From positions 1 through 64,000 of the forward strand of contig NZ_CAHJWJ010000010.1 in the NCBI RefSeq assembly GCF_903642285.1: a stretch of 64,000 bases of DNA, given 5' to 3'. Each line of letters begins with the position of its first letter. The stretch's first letter is position 1. Source of the DNA: Sphingomonas bacterium. GTDB taxonomy: Bacteria > Pseudomonadota > Alphaproteobacteria > Sphingomonadales > Sphingomonadaceae. Of the stretch, positions 10,277 to 19,201 are shown piece by piece. The notes below the pieces were generated by a model. That model saw only the letters and a list, made by a program, of their open reading frames with translations, was not told the DNA's origin and did not search any database. A program made the translations under genes and the position numbers.

Positions 10277-10393
10277 GCTGTGACGTTCCTCTACGCTATC
10301 CCTGCACAAAGGCAAGGTGGTTGATGGGTCCGCTCATATTGCCATTCGCGGACCGGACACCTAGTCCCACGGGCCAAAGCGATGGAGAGGCAA

Positions 10394-11353
10394 ATGCGCG
10401 CGTTCATCTTTCCGGGTCAGGGCAGCCAGGCGGTCGGCATGGGCAAGGCACTGGCCGATGCGAGCCCGGTCGCCCGGGCGGTGTTCGAGGAGGTCGACGA
10501 TTCGCTCGGCCGGAAGCTGTTTGCGCTGATGAGCGAAGGGCCGGCGGACGATCTGCTGCTGACCGAGAACGCGCAGCCTGCCATCATGACCAACGCCATC
10601 GCGACCCTGCGCGTGATGGAGCAGGAGGGCGGGATCCGGCTTGCGGACAAGGCGGACTTCGTCGCGGGACATAGTCTCGGCGAATATACCGCCTTGTGCG
10701 CCGCTGGTGCGCTGGGTCTCGCGACGACCGCGCGACTGCTGCGGTTGCGTGGTCGCGCGATGCAGGCGGCAGTGCCGGTAGGGAAAGGCGCGATGGCGGC
10801 GCTGCTGGGAGCCGATCTGGCGAAAGCGCAGGCGATCGCAGCGGCGGCGGTGGCGGCGGTTCTGGAGGACACCGGCGAGACGCTGGTCTGCACCGTCGCG
10901 AACGACAATGATCCGAGCCAGGTTGTCCTTTCCGGCCATCGCCCCGCGATCGAACGCGCGATCGCGCTGGCGAAGGACATGGACGCGAAGCGGGCGGTCC
11001 TGCTGCCGGTATCCGCGCCGTTCCACTGCCCGCTGATGCAACCCGCCGCCGACGCGATGGAGGCAGCCCTTGCGGAGGCGGACCTGCGCGCGCCATTGAT
11101 CCCGGTGTATTGCAACGTGGACGCGGTGGCGATCGCCGATCCCGACCAAGTGCGTGCCGCGCTGGTGCGGCAGGTGACCGGCATGGTCCGCTGGCGCGAA
11201 TCGGTGCTCGCGATGGCGGGGGCGGGGACCGACCGGTTCGTCGAGTTTGGCGGCAAGGTGCTGGCGCCGATGGTGAAACGCATTTCGCCCGACGTCGCCG
11301 CGACGAGCGTGGTTACGATGGACGACATCGGGGAAATGCTGAAGACGTTGTGA
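10394..11353 (+). CDS. fabD: Malonyl-CoA:ACP transacylase
   Basis: A 319-residue FabD that moves malonyl from CoA to ACP to supply fatty-acid elongation. It has FPGQGSQ at the N-terminus, the nucleophile elbow GHSLGEY (Ser near residue 93), and a conserved SAPFHCPLM with the catalytic His. I chose the second in-frame ATG (10394), which has GGAG six bases upstream; the ATG at 10382 overlaps that site. It is first in fabD - pepsin-like gene - fabG - acpP - fabF - mltG. Confidence 0.97.
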   Translation: MRAFIFPGQGSQAVGMGKALADASPVARAVFEEVDDSLGRKLFALMSEGPADDLLLTENAQPAIMTNAIATLRVMEQEGGIRLADKADFVAGHSLGEYTALCAAGALGLATTARLLRLRGRAMQAAVPVGKGAMAALLGADLAKAQAIAAAAVAAVLEDTGETLVCTVANDNDPSQVVLSGHRPAIERAIALAKDMDAKRAVLLPVSAPFHCPLMQPAADAMEAALAEADLRAPLIPVYCNVDAVAIADPDQVRAALVRQVTGMVRWRESVLAMAGAGTDRFVEFGGKVLAPMVKRISPDVAATSVVTMDDIGEMLKTL

Positions 11354-11377
11354 TCTCCAGCTGAAGGATATGCGACG

Positions 11378-12337
11378 ATGCGGAAAACGATCCTGTCCGC
11401 CCTGGCACTGGCCCTGCTGCCGGCAACCGCGGTCGCCGCGGACCGGGTCGAGCTGCCGGTCCGCGCGGTGACGCTGTCCGACGGCACGCATCGCTTCGGC
11501 GTCACGCTGACGATCGACGGTCGGCCGATCGAGGCGGGGCTCGACACCGGATCGACCGGACTGCGCGTCATGGCGCGCGGCTTGCCCGGCTCAGCGGCGA
11601 AGGGATCGCCGACGCGCTATTTCTATGCGGTGGGCACGCAGTTCGAGGGCGAGGCGATCGCGCTGCCGGTCGCATTCGGGTCCGTCTCGGGGTCGGTCAA
11701 GCTCCAGCGGATCGACCGGCTGTCGTGCACCGCTGCCAAGCCCGATTGCCCCGTTCGCCGCAACGACGACCCCGCGACTTTCGGCATCCAGGGCAATGGA
11801 CTGCCCAACGAGGGTTTCGTCGCGATACTGGGCGTCAATTTCCGCCGCGATGTCGTACCCAATCCGTTCGAGGCGCTCGGGGTACGGCAATGGATCGTCG
11901 AGCTTCCGCGGCCCGGCGACTCGGCACCGGGGCGGGTCATCCTCAACCCCACACCCGTCGATCTCGAAGGCTATCGACGCTACCGCCTGCTCGACGACGA
12001 CAACAGCGTGGCCGGCTGCTTGTCCGGCGCGGCTCCGCTCGGGCGTATCTGCGGGCCGGCGACGATCGACAGCGGTGCGCCGGGCGTGCGCGTGGTCGCG
12101 GCGAGCCCGCATCGCCCCGTCCCGCCGGGTATGCCGGCCACGCTGACATTGGGTGACGGTCACGATCAGGCCAGCATGGATATCAAGACCGATCGCCGCG
12201 AACAGGCCAGCCATCTGACCTTCGAACAGCGACCCGATATCCAGGCGACACGGCTGTTCTTCGGCATCGCGCCCTATTTCCACTGGTCGGTGTTCTACGA
12301 CGCCGATGCGCACATGATCGGCCTGAGGCCGCGTTGA
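11378..12337 (+). CDS. Exported pepsin-like aspartic-protease-fold protein
   Basis: A 319-residue protein with a signal peptide (cut near residue 21). It shows two aspartic-protease motifs: DTGSTG at 56-61, and DSGAPG at 231-236 after the hydrophobic ATI. Between them lies FGIQGNGLPNEGFVAILGV, and the C-terminus SVFYDADAHMIGL resembles the last strand region of pepsin-fold enzymes. Two D(T/S)G motifs about 175 residues apart indicate a bilobed A1-like fold rather than a single-lobe retropepsin. Four cysteines (117, 124, 214, 225) could form disulfides. It lies 24 bases after fabD and 13 before fabG, so it is co-transcribed. AAGGA precedes the ATG. Substrate unknown; activity is inferred from motifs only. 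Confidence 0.7.
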   Translation: MRKTILSALALALLPATAVAADRVELPVRAVTLSDGTHRFGVTLTIDGRPIEAGLDTGSTGLRVMARGLPGSAAKGSPTRYFYAVGTQFEGEAIALPVAFGSVSGSVKLQRIDRLSCTAAKPDCPVRRNDDPATFGIQGNGLPNEGFVAILGVNFRRDVVPNPFEALGVRQWIVELPRPGDSAPGRVILNPTPVDLEGYRRYRLLDDDNSVAGCLSGAAPLGRICGPATIDSGAPGVRVVAASPHRPVPPGMPATLTLGDGHDQASMDIKTDRREQASHLTFEQRPDIQATRLFFGIAPYFHWSVFYDADAHMIGLRPR

Positions 12338-12350
12338 CGGAGAATGACGA

Positions 12351-13091
12351 ATGTTCGACCTCACAGGCATGACCGCGCTCGTCACCGGCGCGTCCGGGGG
12401 CATCGGTTCGGCGATCGCGCAGGCGCTTGCCGGACAGGGCGCGCGCCTTGCGGTATCGGGCTCGAATGCGGACAAGCTCACCCGGTTTCGCGGTGACCTC
12501 GGCGGCGATCATGTCGCGGTGCCGTGCGATCTGTCGGACGCGGCCGCGGTGGATCGCCTCGTTCCCGCTGCGGTTGCGGCGTTGGGCGGCCGGCTGGACA
12601 TCCTGGTCAACAATGCCGGCGTCACGCGCGACAATCTCGCGATGCGGATGAAGGACGACGAATGGAGCGACGTCATCCGCGTCAATCTGGAGGCTGCGTT
12701 CCGGCTGTGCCGAGCCGCCGCGCGGCCGATGATGAAGGCGCGATTCGGGCGGATCGTATCGATCACGTCGGTCGTCGGCCAGACCGGCAATCCCGGACAG
12801 GTCAATTACGCCGCGTCCAAGGCCGGCCTGGTCGGGATGTCGAAGGCGCTGGCGCAGGAACTTGCCAGCCGCGGCATCACCGTCAATTGCGTGGCACCCG
12901 GGTTCATCCGCTCGGCAATGACCGAGGCGCTGCCCGACGCGCAGAAGACCACGTTGCTCGGCCGTATCCCGGCGGGCGATTTGGGCGAGGGCGCGGACGT
13001 CGGTGCCGCGGTCGTCTATCTCGTCAGCCGGGAGGCGGGGTATGTCACCGGTCAGACGCTGCACGTCAATGGCGGAATGGCGATGGTCTAG
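12351..13091 (+). CDS. fabG: 3-oxoacyl-[ACP] reductase
   Basis: A 246-residue short-chain dehydrogenase that reduces beta-ketoacyl-ACP with NADPH. The Rossmann motif TGASGGIG is at about residues 12-19, NNAG near residue 86, and the catalytic Ser, YAASK (Tyr/Lys) and NCVAPGFI are all present. It ends with the typical GQTLHVNGGMAMV. Context inside the fab operon, directly ahead of acpP, makes FabG the firm choice over a generic SDR. GGAG precedes the start. Confidence 0.96.
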   Translation: MFDLTGMTALVTGASGGIGSAIAQALAGQGARLAVSGSNADKLTRFRGDLGGDHVAVPCDLSDAAAVDRLVPAAVAALGGRLDILVNNAGVTRDNLAMRMKDDEWSDVIRVNLEAAFRLCRAAARPMMKARFGRIVSITSVVGQTGNPGQVNYAASKAGLVGMSKALAQELASRGITVNCVAPGFIRSAMTEALPDAQKTTLLGRIPAGDLGEGADVGAAVVYLVSREAGYVTGQTLHVNGGMAMV

Positions 13092-13187
13092 CGGGATCGT
13101 CCGCGGCATCGCGCGCTTGCCACGCAACGGGCTGCGTTCTAGGTGCGTTCAGGAATCAGAAAACCCGTCAAGCGAAGAGGGAATGCC

Positions 13188-13424
13188 ATGAGCGAGACCG
13201 CCGACCGCGTGAAGAAGATCGTCGTCGAGCACCTCGGCGTCGAAGCCGACAAGGTGACAGAGGATGCGAGCTTCATCGATGATCTCGGTGCCGACAGCCT
13301 CGACATCGTCGAGCTGGTGATGGCGTTCGAAGAAGAATTCGGCGTCGAAATCCCCGACGACGCCGCGGAGAAGATCGCGACGGTCAAGGATGCGATCACC
13401 TATATCGACGAGCACAAGGCTTGA
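13188..13424 (+). CDS. acpP: Acyl carrier protein
   Basis: A 78-residue acidic four-helix protein with the phosphopantetheine attachment serine in [18 protein letters not shown]. It carries growing acyl chains between the Fab enzymes. I chose the ATG at 13188 (MSETADRV), which has AGAGGGA upstream. The 96-base gap after fabG and a stable hairpin downstream suggest that acpP may be partly transcribed on its own at a higher level, as in other bacteria. Confidence 0.98.
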   Translation: MSETADRVKKIVVEHLGVEADKVTEDASFIDDLGADSLDIVELVMAFEEEFGVEIPDDAAEKIATVKDAITYIDEHKA

Positions 13425-13468
13425 CGATCTGGGCGTAAGCCTCTGCCCGCGCCTTAGGGCCGGATTTG

Positions 13469-13512
13469 AACGGCTCCCCGTCCTTGGGCTAAGAGGGCGG
13501 GGAGCCGTTTCG
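13469..13512 (+). terminator. Strong hairpin between acpP and fabF (terminator or attenuator)
   Basis: A perfect 12-bp stem (13469-13480 with 13498-13509, AACGGCTCCCCG) has a 17-base loop and is followed by only three Ts then CGG. The weak T run fits partial termination or 3' end protection, which would leave acpP mRNA in excess over fabF. Confidence 0.6.
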
Positions 13513-13538
13513 GTATCGGGAAGCAGTTGGAGAATGGT

Positions 13539-14795
13539 ATGCGGCGCGTCGTCGTAACCGGAATGGGCATGGTCACGCCGCTCGGCGCGGATGTCGAGAC
13601 CGTCTGGTCGAACATCATCGCCTCGAAATCGGGCGCGGGCCCGATCACGCGTTTCGATGCGTCGGATCAGAAATGCCAGATCGCCTGCGAGGTGAAGCCT
13701 GTGGGCCATGCCTATGGCTTCGATCCCGACCGGCGCGTCGATCACAAGGTGCAGCGCCAGGTCGATCCCTTCATCATCTTCGGCATCGACGCCGCCGGTC
13801 AGGCGCTGGAGGACGCGGGCCTGACAGGTATGACCGAGGCGGAGCGATTCCGCGCGGGCTGTTCGATCGGTTCGGGTATCGGCGGGCTGCCGGGGATCGA
13901 AAGCGAATCGCTGGTCCTCGCCGAAAAAGGTCCGCGCCGCGTCTCGCCGCATTTCGTGCACGGGCGGCTCATCAACCTGATTTCCGGACAGGTCTCGATC
14001 AGATACGGGCTGATGGGGCCGAACCACGCGGTCGTCACCGCCTGCTCCACCGGCGCGCATTCGATCGGTGACGCGGCGCGGATGATCGCGATGGACGACG
14101 CCGACGTGATGCTGGCCGGCGGTTCGGAAAGCACGATCTGCCCGATCGGCATCGCCGGCTTCGCCGCGGCGCGCGCGCTCAACACCAGCTTCAACGACCG
14201 CCCCGAACAGGCCAGCCGCCCCTACGACCGCGACCGCGACGGATTCGTCATGGGCGAGGGTGCGGGTGTCCTGGTCCTTGAGGAATATGAACGGGCCAGG
14301 GCGCGCGGCGCGAAGATCTATTGCGAAGTCGTCGGCTACGGGCTGTCCGGCGATGCCTATCACGTCACGGCACCGGAGCCCACGGGATCGGGCGCGTACC
14401 GGTCGATGGAGATGGCGCTGAAGAAATCGGGGCTCGCGCTGTCCGACATCGATTATATCAACGCGCACGGTACCTCGACCATGGCCGACATGATCGAGCT
14501 GGGTGCGGCAAAGCGGCTGTTCGGTGCCGATATCGGCCGGTTGTCGATGAGTTCGACCAAGTCGGCGACCGGGCATCTGCTCGGCGGCGCGGGCGCGGTG
14601 GAGAGCATCTTCTGCATCCTCGCGATGCGCGACGGGATCGTGCCCCCGACGCTCAACCTGGACAATCCGTCGGAAGGTGCCGAGGGCGTCGATCTGGTGC
14701 CGCACGTCGCCAGGAAGCGGTCGGTCAAGGCGGTGCTGAACAACTCGTTCGGGTTCGGTGGCACGAACGCGTCATTGGTGATGCGAGCGATCTGA
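13539..14795 (+). CDS. fabF: 3-oxoacyl-[ACP] synthase II
   Basis: A 418-residue condensing enzyme that elongates acyl-ACP with malonyl-ACP. The catalytic triad is visible: Cys in TACSTGAHSIG (about residue 170), His in NAHGTSTMADMIE and His in KSATGHLLGGAGAVE, and the C-terminus NNSFGFGGTNASLV is canonical. The ATG at 13539 has GGAG six bases upstream; a TTG twelve bases earlier is less likely. It ends six bases before mltG. Confidence 0.97.
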   Translation: MRRVVVTGMGMVTPLGADVETVWSNIIASKSGAGPITRFDASDQKCQIACEVKPVGHAYGFDPDRRVDHKVQRQVDPFIIFGIDAAGQALEDAGLTGMTEAERFRAGCSIGSGIGGLPGIESESLVLAEKGPRRVSPHFVHGRLINLISGQVSIRYGLMGPNHAVVTACSTGAHSIGDAARMIAMDDADVMLAGGSESTICPIGIAGFAAARALNTSFNDRPEQASRPYDRDRDGFVMGEGAGVLVLEEYERARARGAKIYCEVVGYGLSGDAYHVTAPEPTGSGAYRSMEMALKKSGLALSDIDYINAHGTSTMADMIELGAAKRLFGADIGRLSMSSTKSATGHLLGGAGAVESIFCILAMRDGIVPPTLNLDNPSEGAEGVDLVPHVARKRSVKAVLNNSFGFGGTNASLVMRAI

Positions 14796-14801
14796 CCGGT
14801 C

Positions 14802-15785
14802 ATGGCGAATAGCGGTGCGAGGAAATTCGGGTGTTTCGGCCTCATCGCCGGGCTGGCGCTGATCGTGGCCGCATTCCTCGCGGTCCACGGCTGGGGAGGT
14901 GCCGGCCCAGCGAAGCACACCGTCACCGTCGATATTCCGCAGGGCGCAACGCTCGCCTCCGCCGCGCGCGATCTGGAACGGGCCGGCGCGGTCCGGTCCG
15001 CTTTCCGCTTCCGCCTGCTGGCGCGCTTCTTCGGATCGCATGATACGATCCGCGCGGGCGAATACCGGATCCCGCCGCGGCTTAGCGCCGCCGACACGCT
15101 GAAACTGCTTCAGGGCGGCAAGACGATCCAGCGGCTGGTGGTGGTGCCGGAGGGCTACCCCTCCGTCATGGTTCGCGACGCGCTGATAAAGGCCGACGGT
15201 CTCGTCGGTCCGGTCGCGGTGCCGGCGGAGGGGTCGATCCTGCCCGACAGCTATGCGTTCGAGCGCGGCGATACCCGCGTATCGGTCGTGAAGCGGATGC
15301 AGCAGGCGATGGATGCATATCTCGCCGTCGCCTGGGCGAAGCGCAAACCCGGTATCGCAGTCTCGACACCCGAACAGGCGATCGTCCTGGCGTCGATCGT
15401 CGAGAAGGAGACGGGCAAACCGTCCGAACGCCGGCAGGTCGCCGCGGTCTATGGCAACCGCCTGCGGCTCGGCATGCCGCTCCAGGCGGACCCGACGACG
15501 ATCTACCCGATCACCCGGGGTCGCCCGCTCGGGCGGCGCATCCTGCGGTCCGAACTGCAGGCGAAGAACGGATACAATACCTATGCCGAGATCGGCCTAC
15601 CGAGGGGGCCGATCGCCAATCCCGGCCGGGCGTCGATCGATGCGGTGCTCGATCCGGGGACGTCGAAGGCGCTATATTTCGTGGCGGACGGGACGGGGGG
15701 CCACGTCTTCGCGGATACGCTCGCCGAGCATAATGCGAACGTGAAGAAATGGTACGCGATCCGGCATGCCCGGGGTGAGATGTAA
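14802..15785 (+). CDS. mltG: Endolytic murein transglycosylase MltG
   Basis: A 327-residue bitopic YceG-family protein that cleaves nascent glycan strands and so sets their length. One membrane segment lies at about residues 10-28, then a LysM-like region, then the catalytic domain with the invariant Glu in ASIVEKETGKPSERRQVAAV and the conserved LQADPTTIY and GYNTY. Coupling to fabF (six-base gap) is a frequent arrangement in alphaproteobacteria, usually acpP-fabF-mltG. Confidence 0.95.
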   Translation: MANSGARKFGCFGLIAGLALIVAAFLAVHGWGGAGPAKHTVTVDIPQGATLASAARDLERAGAVRSAFRFRLLARFFGSHDTIRAGEYRIPPRLSAADTLKLLQGGKTIQRLVVVPEGYPSVMVRDALIKADGLVGPVAVPAEGSILPDSYAFERGDTRVSVVKRMQQAMDAYLAVAWAKRKPGIAVSTPEQAIVLASIVEKETGKPSERRQVAAVYGNRLRLGMPLQADPTTIYPITRGRPLGRRILRSELQAKNGYNTYAEIGLPRGPIANPGRASIDAVLDPGTSKALYFVADGTGGHVFADTLAEHNANVKKWYAIRHARGEM

Positions 15786-15857
15786 TTCACCGTCCTTTTA
15801 GGGGGATCGCGTCACGTCCGCGTTCCCGCCGGCGACCGCCCGATGTCCGCGATGTCG

Positions 15858-16826
15858 TTACAGCGTGTGTTCCTGTGCGAAGGCGGCCGCCGCACCGAAC
15901 AGGCCGGGTTGGGGATAGGTGACGAGCTTCACCGGCATCGCCGCCATCATTTGCCGGAACCGCCCCTTGGCCGCGAAGCGTTCGCCGAAGCCCGATCGGA
16001 TCAGCCGGTCGCGGATCCGGTAACCCAGGCCGCCGGCGATCACGACTCCGCGCGCGCCGTGCGCCAGCGCATAATCGCCTGCGACCGCACCGAGCGAGAG
16101 GCAAAACCGGTCCAGCGCGGCGAGGGCGATCGGGTCGCCGCCCTCGATCGCCGCGGTCCAGATCGTCGTGTCGTCGTGGCTGGGTACGGCGCGGCCTTCG
16201 ATCGCCGCCAGCGTTTCGTAGATCGCGACGATTCCCGGACCCGCGACCACCCGCTCGCACGAAACGCGCGTGAACTGCTCGCGCAAGCGCAGGAGCAGCG
16301 CATCCTCGATCCCGTCGAGCGCGGCGAAGTCCATATGGCCGCCCTCGGTCTCGATGACGTGATAGCCACCCTTGCGCCGGACGACCTGCGCGACGCCAAG
16401 CCCGGTGCCGGGGCCGCAGACCGTCGTCACGCCATCGTCGGGGAACGGAACGTCGGGGCCGGCGAGATGGACGAAGTCGCTCGCTGGTAGCTGCGCGACC
16501 GCATGGCCGACCGCGCCGAAATCGTTGATGACGATATGGATATCCGCGCCAAGCCGCTCCCCGATCAGCGACTGGCGGATCGTCCAGGGATTGTTGGTCA
16601 GGCGGATGACGTCGCCGGTGATCGGCGACGCGACCGCGATGGCCGCGGCGGTCGGCAGCGGCCGGCCGATCCGCGCGCCGAACGCCTGCCATGCGGTCTG
16701 GAGACTGGCGTGATCCGCAGTCTTCAGCGTTACGGGCTCGCCGAGCGATACGACGCGGCCGGCCTCGACCTCGGCGATCGCGAAGCGGGCATGCGTGCCG
16801 CCGATATCCGCAGCGACGATTTGCAT
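15858..16826 (-). CDS. glk: Glucokinase
   Basis: A 322-residue ROK-unrelated bacterial glucokinase (Glk/HK family) that phosphorylates glucose with ATP. The phosphate-binding motif ADIGGTHARFAI lies at the N-terminus, with INDFGAVGHAV near residue 100, the catalytic region TVCGPGTGLGVAQVV near 140, and the C-terminal VVIAGGLGYR. AAAGGAA precedes the ATG. It is last in the argC-zwf-pgl-glk run, 90 bases after pgl. The gene usually found between pgl/zwf and glk in related bacteria, edd, is absent. Confidence 0.95.
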   Translation of the reverse strand: MQIVAADIGGTHARFAIAEVEAGRVVSLGEPVTLKTADHASLQTAWQAFGARIGRPLPTAAAIAVASPITGDVIRLTNNPWTIRQSLIGERLGADIHIVINDFGAVGHAVAQLPASDFVHLAGPDVPFPDDGVTTVCGPGTGLGVAQVVRRKGGYHVIETEGGHMDFAALDGIEDALLLRLREQFTRVSCERVVAGPGIVAIYETLAAIEGRAVPSHDDTTIWTAAIEGGDPIALAALDRFCLSLGAVAGDYALAHGARGVVIAGGLGYRIRDRLIRSGFGERFAAKGRFRQMMAAMPVKLVTYPQPGLFGAAAAFAQEHTL

Positions 16827-16916
16827 GGGCGGTTCCTTTACACGTGCGCTCGCGGGACGCGAGATCGTCGCTGCGGTACCACGAGCATCGCCTCCCGGTA
16901 GCCCCGGATCAGGCCA

Positions 16917-17630
16917 TCACGGTGCCCAGTGGATATCCACCGGCAGTTCGACATCCGCCAGCACGCGCCCGATCGGGTAGGGGGACGAGGGCCCCTGGGC
17001 GATCGCGCGTTCCAGCAGCTTGCGCTTGTCGTCGCCGGTCACCGCGATCAGCAGCGCACGCGCGGTCACGATGCCCTGACGGCTGAGCGTGACGCGGGGG
17101 AAGGGGGCGTCGGCGGGCAGCGGCTCGGGCATGACGCCGAGCGCGCGGCGTTCCTTCGGGCCGTTCAGCGCCTCGTCGTAATCGGGGCCGGGGAAGATCG
17201 ACGCGGTATGCCCGTCGCCACCCATGCCGAGCACGCAGAGGTCGAGCGGCCAGTGCAGATCCTGCATCAGCGCATCCGCCGACCGGCCCGCGGCCTTGTA
17301 GTCCGGTGTCGCCTCCGGGACGATCGGCATCACCCGCGCGCCCTTGGGCAGGAAGATCTTCGCGAGCTGGGTGACGTTGGACAGCGGATCGCCGAGCGGG
17401 ACGATCCGCTCGTCGCCGGGGACGATCGTGACCTTCTTCCAGTCGATCTTGGCCGCGCTCAGTTTCCGATACGCCGGGAAGGGCGTCTTGCCGCCCGCGA
17501 GTGCGATGACCGCCGACCCACGTGCGTCGATCGCGCTTTCAATGACGAACTGGATATCGCCCGCGACCGCATCGGCGAATTCGCCCGCGTCGTCATAGTC
17601 CCACCATTCGATTTCTTCGTTCATGTCCAT
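16917..17630 (-). CDS. pgl: 6-phosphogluconolactonase
   Basis: A 237-residue DevB/SOL-family protein that hydrolyses 6-phosphogluconolactone, the step after Zwf. It has ALAGGKTPFPAYRKL near residue 45, PGDERIVPLGDPLSNV, and GMGGDGHTASIFPG near 155. I set the start at the ATG at 17630 (MDMNEEIEW). The frame is open upstream, but the added residues come from the fold-back repeat at 17636-17728. No strong ribosome-binding site is visible. Confidence 0.95.
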   Translation of the reverse strand: MDMNEEIEWWDYDDAGEFADAVAGDIQFVIESAIDARGSAVIALAGGKTPFPAYRKLSAAKIDWKKVTIVPGDERIVPLGDPLSNVTQLAKIFLPKGARVMPIVPEATPDYKAAGRSADALMQDLHWPLDLCVLGMGGDGHTASIFPGPDYDEALNGPKERRALGVMPEPLPADAPFPRVTLSRQGIVTARALLIAVTGDDKRKLLERAIAQGPSSPYPIGRVLADVELPVDIHWAP

Positions 17631-17635
17631 GCTTT

Positions 17636-17728
17636 CGTCATGCCGGGCTCGTCCCGGCATCCAGGGCGCGAGGCAATCCGGTCGTTGTATTTCATCACCC
17701 TGGATCCCGGGACAAGCCCGGGACGGGG
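17636..17728. repeat. Bipartite fold-back element between zwf and pgl
   Basis: Two small hairpins, ATGCCGGG/CCCGGCAT and TCCCGGG/CCCGGGA, flank a spacer bordered by CCAGGG and CCCTGG, so the whole 93-base unit is a nested inverted repeat. The same layout recurs at 33051-33131. It lies inside a transcription unit and would fold in the mRNA. Confidence 0.8.
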
Positions 17729-17731
17729 CGG

Positions 17732-19192
17732 CTAGTCATCCATCCACGTCACGCCGTCACGCTCGGTCAGCGCGATCGCCGCCGAGGGGCCCCAAGAGCC
17801 GGCGGGATAGGATTTGGGCTTCATGCCGTTCGCGGTCCAGCCTTCGCGGATCGCGTCGATCCACGTCCACTGCGCCTCGACCTCGTCGCGGCGCACGAAC
17901 AGTGTCTGATCGCCCTCGATAAGATCCAGCAGCAACCGTTCATACGCAATTCGCCTGCGCGTGCCCTGGAATTCGGCGTCGAGGCTCAACTTCAGCGGTA
18001 CCTCGCGCAGACGCACGCCGTCGCGGTCCAGCCCCGGTTCCTTCGCCATCACCAGCAGCTGGATATATTCTTCGGGTTGCAAGCGGATGACGAGCATGTT
18101 GGGCTGAAGCAGCCCGCCGCGCCCCGCGAACATCGAATGCGGCACGTTCTTGAACTGGATCGCGATTTCCGACCGGCGCACCGGCATCCGCTTGCCCGTG
18201 CGGATGTAGAAGGGGACACCCTGCCAGCGCCAATTGTCGATATGCGCCTTGATCGCGACGAAGGTCTCGGTGGTCGATGGCTTGCCCAGTTCCTCGTCAT
18301 AGCCCTTGACGATCTTCCCGGCGCTCGCTCCGCCGGCGTACTGCCCCGTGACGGTGCATCGGGGGGCGTCCTCGGGCTTGATGAGGCGCATCGAGCGAAA
18401 GACCTTCGCCTTTTCGTCGCGGATCTCGGTCACGTCGTAGCGCGCGGGTGGTTCCATCGCGATCAGCGCGAGCAACTGGAGCATGTGATTGGCGACCATG
18501 TCGCGAAGCGCGCCCGCGCCGTCATAATAGCCGGCGCGATCTTCGAGCCCTACCGTCTCCGATATCGTAATCTGGATGTTGTCGATGCCCTGCGCGTTCC
18601 ACACAGGCTCGAAGAAGGAATTGCCGAACCGCAACGCCATGATGTTCTGGACGGTTTCCTTGCCGAGATAATGGTCGATGCGGAACGTCCGGTCCTCGCT
18701 GAACCCGAGCGCGACCGTGTCGTTGATTTCCTTCGACGAGGCGAGGTCGTAGCCGAGCGGCTTTTCGAGACCGATCCGGATCGTCTCGCCGGCCAGCCCG
18801 ACCGCTTCCAAGCCCTTCACCGCCGGTTCGAACAGCGATGGTGCGGTCGACAGGTAGATCGCGACCCCGCCCGATACGTCGCCGACCTTTTCCGCCAGCG
18901 GCTGGTAGCTTGCCGGGTCGGACAGATCGGTCGCCTGGAACTGGAGCCGCGGCAGGAAAGTGCCGACCGCATCCTCGTCACGATCTTTCGGGAGGAACTG
19001 GTCGAGCGCCTTTTTGGCGAAGGCGCGGTAGCTCTCGTCGGTATAATCGGATCGCGCCGCACCGATGATGACGAGGTCTTCGGGCAGCAACCCGTCGGCG
19101 TGCAGATTGTAGAGCGACGGCAGCAGCATGCGCTGCGCCAGATCGCCGGTCGCGCCGAACAGCAGCAGTTTGGCCACGGGATTGCGGGTCAT
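17732..19192 (-). CDS. zwf: Glucose-6-phosphate 1-dehydrogenase
   Basis: A 486-residue enzyme that oxidises glucose 6-phosphate to the lactone, the entry to the Entner-Doudoroff and pentose-phosphate routes. The nucleotide-binding motif FGATGDLAQRM is at the N-terminus, the catalytic RIDHYLGKE near residue 172, and FYIRTGKRMP near 315. It begins nine bases after the argC stop, so it is co-transcribed with argC. A fold-back element separates it from pgl. Confidence 0.97.
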   Translation of the reverse strand: MTRNPVAKLLLFGATGDLAQRMLLPSLYNLHADGLLPEDLVIIGAARSDYTDESYRAFAKKALDQFLPKDRDEDAVGTFLPRLQFQATDLSDPASYQPLAEKVGDVSGGVAIYLSTAPSLFEPAVKGLEAVGLAGETIRIGLEKPLGYDLASSKEINDTVALGFSEDRTFRIDHYLGKETVQNIMALRFGNSFFEPVWNAQGIDNIQITISETVGLEDRAGYYDGAGALRDMVANHMLQLLALIAMEPPARYDVTEIRDEKAKVFRSMRLIKPEDAPRCTVTGQYAGGASAGKIVKGYDEELGKPSTTETFVAIKAHIDNWRWQGVPFYIRTGKRMPVRRSEIAIQFKNVPHSMFAGRGGLLQPNMLVIRLQPEEYIQLLVMAKEPGLDRDGVRLREVPLKLSLDAEFQGTRRRIAYERLLLDLIEGDQTLFVRRDEVEAQWTWIDAIREGWTANGMKPKSYPAGSWGPSAAIALTERDGVTWMDD

Positions 19193-19201
19193 CGCATCAT
19201 C

